DNA of 64,000 nucleotides, taken from assembly GCF_024498075.1 (NCBI RefSeq), contig NZ_JANHOF010000005.1, forward strand, positions 1 to 64,000. The letters are read 5' to 3'. The notes below the pieces were generated by a model, which saw only the letters and a list, made by a program, of their open reading frames with translations, was not told the origin of the DNA and did no database searches. Made by a program: the position numbers and the translations under genes. Origin of the DNA: Paenibacillus mendelii (GTDB lineage Bacteria; Bacillota; Bacilli; Paenibacillales; Paenibacillaceae). Positions 61,658 to 64,000 of the stretch are shown piece after piece (the first letter of the stretch is position 1; the number at the start of each line of letters is the position of its first letter).

Positions 61658-62569
61658 ATGGGGAAGGCAGAGCGGAGAGAGAGCCGGGAGTTTTACATGC
61701 TGACGTTCCCATGGCTCGTCGTGTTTCTATTGATGTCCCTCTATCCAATGCTTTATGGACTCTACTTGAGCTTTACCAATTTCGCGGGGTTCAACTACGA
61801 GAACGTGAGATATGTCGGCCTTCGCAACTACAATAACGTTTTTTTGGACAGCGACGCGATGTTTGCGCTGGGGCGTTCCTTTTATATCGGCTCCCTGAAC
61901 GTGCTGTTTAGCACGGTGTTCGGCTTCCTGATTGCCGTATTGTTGAACAACAAGTTCAAAGCGATCGGATTCTTCCGGTCGCTCTATTACCTCCCCGCCA
62001 TTCTGCCGATCACGGCAGTCGGGCTGATGTGGAAGCAGCTGTTCGCGACGAACGGGGTGCTGAACGACTTCCTGAGCTGGATCGGCTTCCAGCCGATCAA
62101 TTGGCTCGGGTACGATCATGCCGCGATGTCGCTGCTCATTCTGCTCAGCTGGGGCTGCGGGGGAGGCATCATCATCTATTTGGCGGGTCTGAAGGGCATC
62201 TCGCCCGAACTGTACGAGGCGGCGGCGATCGACGGAGCGGGGGCATTCAGGCGGTTTCGGCTCATCACCATCCCGCTGATGACGCCCGTCATATTCTTCA
62301 ATCTGGTCTTCGGGATTATCGGCTCCCTGCAGATTTTCGCGCAAGCGACGCTCCTATCCTCGAACGGAGGCTTGATGGGCGTTCCGATCCGGCCGATCTA
62401 CCTGTATCTGGTCCATACATTCCAGCAGATTTTCATGTTCCAGCGCTACGCATATGGTCTGGCATTGTTATGGGTGCTATTCATCATTACGATCCTGCTC
62501 ACCCTGATCGTGTTCGGTACGAGCCGGTTGTGGGTTCATTATGAATCGGGCGAACGAAAAGGAGGCTGA
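61658..62569 (+). CDS. Sugar ABC transporter permease (MalF-like)
   Basis: This 303-residue permease has six helices, an N-terminal LTFPWLVVFLLMSLYPMLYG and an EAA loop YEAAAIDGAGAFRRFRLI. It is the first of the two membrane subunits of the CUT1 importer. The gene ends 3 bases before the TTG start of the next permease. The ribosome site before the ATG is mediocre (GAGGAAGGA at longer distance). Confidence 0.92.
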   Translation: MGKAERRESREFYMLTFPWLVVFLLMSLYPMLYGLYLSFTNFAGFNYENVRYVGLRNYNNVFLDSDAMFALGRSFYIGSLNVLFSTVFGFLIAVLLNNKFKAIGFFRSLYYLPAILPITAVGLMWKQLFATNGVLNDFLSWIGFQPINWLGYDHAAMSLLILLSWGCGGGIIIYLAGLKGISPELYEAAAIDGAGAFRRFRLITIPLMTPVIFFNLVFGIIGSLQIFAQATLLSSNGGLMGVPIRPIYLYLVHTFQQIFMFQRYAYGLALLWVLFIITILLTLIVFGTSRLWVHYESGERKGG

Positions 62570-62572
62570 CCA

Positions 62573-63403
62573 TTGACGCAACATCTCGCTACCCGTTTCA
62601 CCCTGTACGGCGTTCTTTTGGCGCTGGCTCTCGTTTTCTCGTTTCCCTTGTACTGGATGGCGGCCAATTCACTCCAGCCTCTCTTTACGGGCATGACCTG
62701 GTTTCCCGAAAGGCCGACGCTTGCGAACTACCGTCTGGCCTTTACGCTGCAGCCGTATTGGATGTTCTTTCGAAACTCGTGCCTGCTTGCCTTGATTTCG
62801 GTAGGCATTCCGATCATCACGAGCTTCTTCTCCGCCTTCGCGTTCGCGCGGCTCAAGGCCAGGTTCAAGGGCGTGCTGTTCATGGTCATCCTGGCGACGA
62901 TGATGATCCCCCCGACCGTGACGCAAATTCCTCAGCTTGTCCTGTTCAAGCAATACGGGCTGCTCGGCACCTATTGGCCGTGGATCATCAGCGGTCTCGG
63001 AGGCAGTCCATTTATTATCTTCCTCTACCGGCAGTTCTTCATGAATGTGCCCAGAGAGCTGGACGAAGCGGCGCGCATCGACGGCTGCTCGACGTTTGCG
63101 ATCATCTGGCGTATCTACATGCCGATCTCGATTCCGGTCGTTGCGACGGCAGCGATCATGTCCTTCAACGCGAGCTGGGGAGGCGATTATCTAGCTCCCT
63201 TCATGTTTCTGCAGGAGAGGCAGTATCCGCTATCGACACAGCTGATGCAAGTCGGCTATATCTTACCGTCCTCGCCTAATGTGGACTTGTTTCAAGTCAA
63301 GCAGGCGGCGCTGCTCGTCTTCGTCCTGCCGATTCTGGTTGTGTTTCTATTCGGCCAGCGGTTCTTGATCAGCGGCATTATGACAGGCTCTATTAAATCG
63401 TAG
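62573..63403 (+). CDS. Carbohydrate ABC transporter permease (MalG-like)
   Basis: This 276-residue permease starts at TTG 62573, seven bases after AAAGGAGG. It has six helices, an EAA loop DEAARIDGCSTFAIIWRI and the C-terminal GQRFLISGIMTGSIKS typical of MalG-like subunits. It completes the importer. No ATPase gene follows, so an MsmX-like ATPase from elsewhere is expected. Structured non-coding sequence and a terminator follow before the next gene. Confidence 0.92.
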   Translation: MTQHLATRFTLYGVLLALALVFSFPLYWMAANSLQPLFTGMTWFPERPTLANYRLAFTLQPYWMFFRNSCLLALISVGIPIITSFFSAFAFARLKARFKGVLFMVILATMMIPPTVTQIPQLVLFKQYGLLGTYWPWIISGLGGSPFIIFLYRQFFMNVPRELDEAARIDGCSTFAIIWRIYMPISIPVVATAAIMSFNASWGGDYLAPFMFLQERQYPLSTQLMQVGYILPSSPNVDLFQVKQAALLVFVLPILVVFLFGQRFLISGIMTGSIKS

Positions 63404-63468
63404 AGATACCGCTCCGGAATGAAACAAAGGCCGGTTCGGAGCTGGGGAAACGTAAGCGGCCCCCTTTG

Positions 63469-63519
63469 TTCCCGAATCGAACCCGGATGAGAGCTTATAG
63501 GATCATAACGATTCGGGAA
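63469..63519. repeat. Inverted repeat in the post-importer region
   Basis: TTCCCGAATCG (63469-63479) and CGATTCGGGAA (63509-63519) are perfectly complementary around a 29-base loop. AACAAAGG and CCTTTGTT just before it form a second pairing. No reading frame of note is present. Confidence 0.5.
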
Positions 63520-63562
63520 CAACAGCGATCGGAAGCGTTCCCTAGTACAGGTGCGATTAGAA

Positions 63563-63600
63563 GCGATGATGCAGATAAGAGGCTGCCTCATCGTTTTTTT
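63563..63600 (+). terminator. Terminator after the importer operon
   Basis: CGATGATGCAG and CTGCCTCATCG pair with one mismatch around an 8-base loop, followed by an uninterrupted T run. It ends the kinase/importer transcription unit. Confidence 0.75.
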
Positions 63601-63615
63601 CGCAAATAAACAAGA

Positions 63616-63660
63616 ATTAAATTAAAATTAAACGAAAATATGGTTTAATTTTAATTTAAT
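63616..63660. promoter_or_regulatory. 18-base AT-rich inverted repeat, operator candidate
   Basis: ATTAAATTAAAATTAAAC (63616-63633) is perfectly complementary to 63643-63660 around the 9-base centre GAAAATATG. It lies 45 bases upstream of the gene at 63705 and shares AAAATTAAAC(G/T)AAAATA with the aldolase promoter at 48846-48862, hinting at one common regulator. Confidence 0.5.
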
Positions 63661-63704
63661 ATTTGGTAGAGTTTAATAAAACGACGAATAGAGGAGCGAT
63701 CATC

Positions 63705-64000
63705 ATGGCGAAGGGATATCAAACGATCATACACGAGAACATGCGTCTGCAATATGAAGAGACAGACAACGGCATGTGGCAGCGGGCATTCAGTCCAGGG
63801 CCGCTGGAACTGGGTGAGGCAAGCATCGCGTATCCCAATTTCCAGACCGGAATTGCCGGCGCTGCACAGGGACGCAGTTCGGCCGGAGCCACCGGGTATT
63901 CCGCCTTGTTTGCGGAGATGAGAATGGAACGGTTCGAGCCGTCCGCCGATGGTTTATTCGCCCGCTACAAGCATGACAAGCTGGGTCTTGCAGTGGAGGT
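63705..64000 (+). CDS. Partial gene at the right edge, possibly a glycoside hydrolase
   Basis: The frame from the ATG at 63705 (GAGGAG eight bases upstream) is open to the end of the window, giving 98 residues: MAKGYQTIIHENMRLQYEET at the start, then NFQTGIAGAAQGRSSAGATG. No signal peptide is visible. The position behind a CUT1 sugar importer would suit a cytoplasmic alpha-galactosidase or another glycosidase with an N-terminal beta domain, but I see no diagnostic motif in the available part, so the function is open. Confidence 0.6.
   Translation, partial: MAKGYQTIIHENMRLQYEETDNGMWQRAFSPGPLELGEASIAYPNFQTGIAGAAQGRSSAGATGYSALFAEMRMERFEPSADGLFARYKHDKLGLAVE

Overview
The window looks like a chromosome segment of a soil- or plant-associated, low-to-mid-GC Gram-positive bacterium of the Paenibacillaceae (Paenibacillus/Cohnella type). 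The evidence is strong AGGAGG-type ribosome binding sites, lipobox-bearing solute-binding lipoproteins, LplB/YtcP-type sugar permeases with no ATPase beside them, and repeated YesM/YesN-type kinase plus AraC-regulator pairs. The genus is inferred from gene style only. Base composition is mixed: roughly the first 28 kb is more AT-rich, and the 43-63 kb part is more GC-rich.

Layout. 0.3-8.7 kb: an Eis-like acetyltransferase, a membrane-tethered AraC regulator, and a divergent LplABC-type importer followed by a DegT-family aminotransferase. 9-16 kb: small regulatory and stress genes (DUF1801 protein, AraC regulator plus RibD-like reductase, Nim-like flavoprotein with a divergent MocR regulator, YtrA-type GntR with an ABC exporter). 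16-16.8 kb: two truncated genes joined end to end. 17-24.7 kb: a six-gene minus-strand operon with two permeases, two solute-binding lipoproteins, a YesM-type kinase and a YesN-type regulator. 25-27 kb: a phytanoyl-CoA dioxygenase-type enzyme with a GntR/LacI-type regulator.

27.2-39.2 kb is a mosaic. A formylglycine-generating-enzyme-like gene appears as a 5' half at 27.2 kb and a 3' half at 38.6 kb. Between the halves lie remnants of D-amino-acid/dipeptide catabolic genes (YheO-type regulator, D-aminoacylase, D-threonine-aldolase-like, M81 peptidase, SDR), an intact IclR regulator, and an intact sugar module: CUT1 importer, Gfo/Idh oxidoreductase, Tat-exported beta-helix protein, serine hydrolase and a remnant FAD oxidoreductase. 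39.4-47 kb: a DrrAB-type drug exporter, a sigma/anti-sigma pair that each carry a one-base frameshift, a MalT-like LuxR regulator and a zinc-less alcohol dehydrogenase.

47.2-51.3 kb: a divergent pentose module (FGGY kinase; class II aldolase and L-arabinose isomerase). 51.4-55.6 kb: a hairpin repeat cluster, GNAT plus a frameshifted membrane protein, a TetR regulator and an ADP-ribosylglycohydrolase. 55.9-63.4 kb: a YesN-type regulator, an unusual double-sensor YesM-type kinase and a CUT1 importer, with the start of a further gene running off the right edge behind a large AT-rich inverted repeat.

Overall the segment is devoted to sensing and importing plant or microbial glycans, with lineage-specific gene loss in progress. 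I saw no CRISPR array, no intact transposase and no phage module. The less ordinary items are the split FGE gene with its 3'-flanking repeat, the deletion-collapsed catabolic genes, the double-sensor kinase, the AraA/kinase/aldolase set without AraB or AraD, and the GCAATTGC hairpin cluster.
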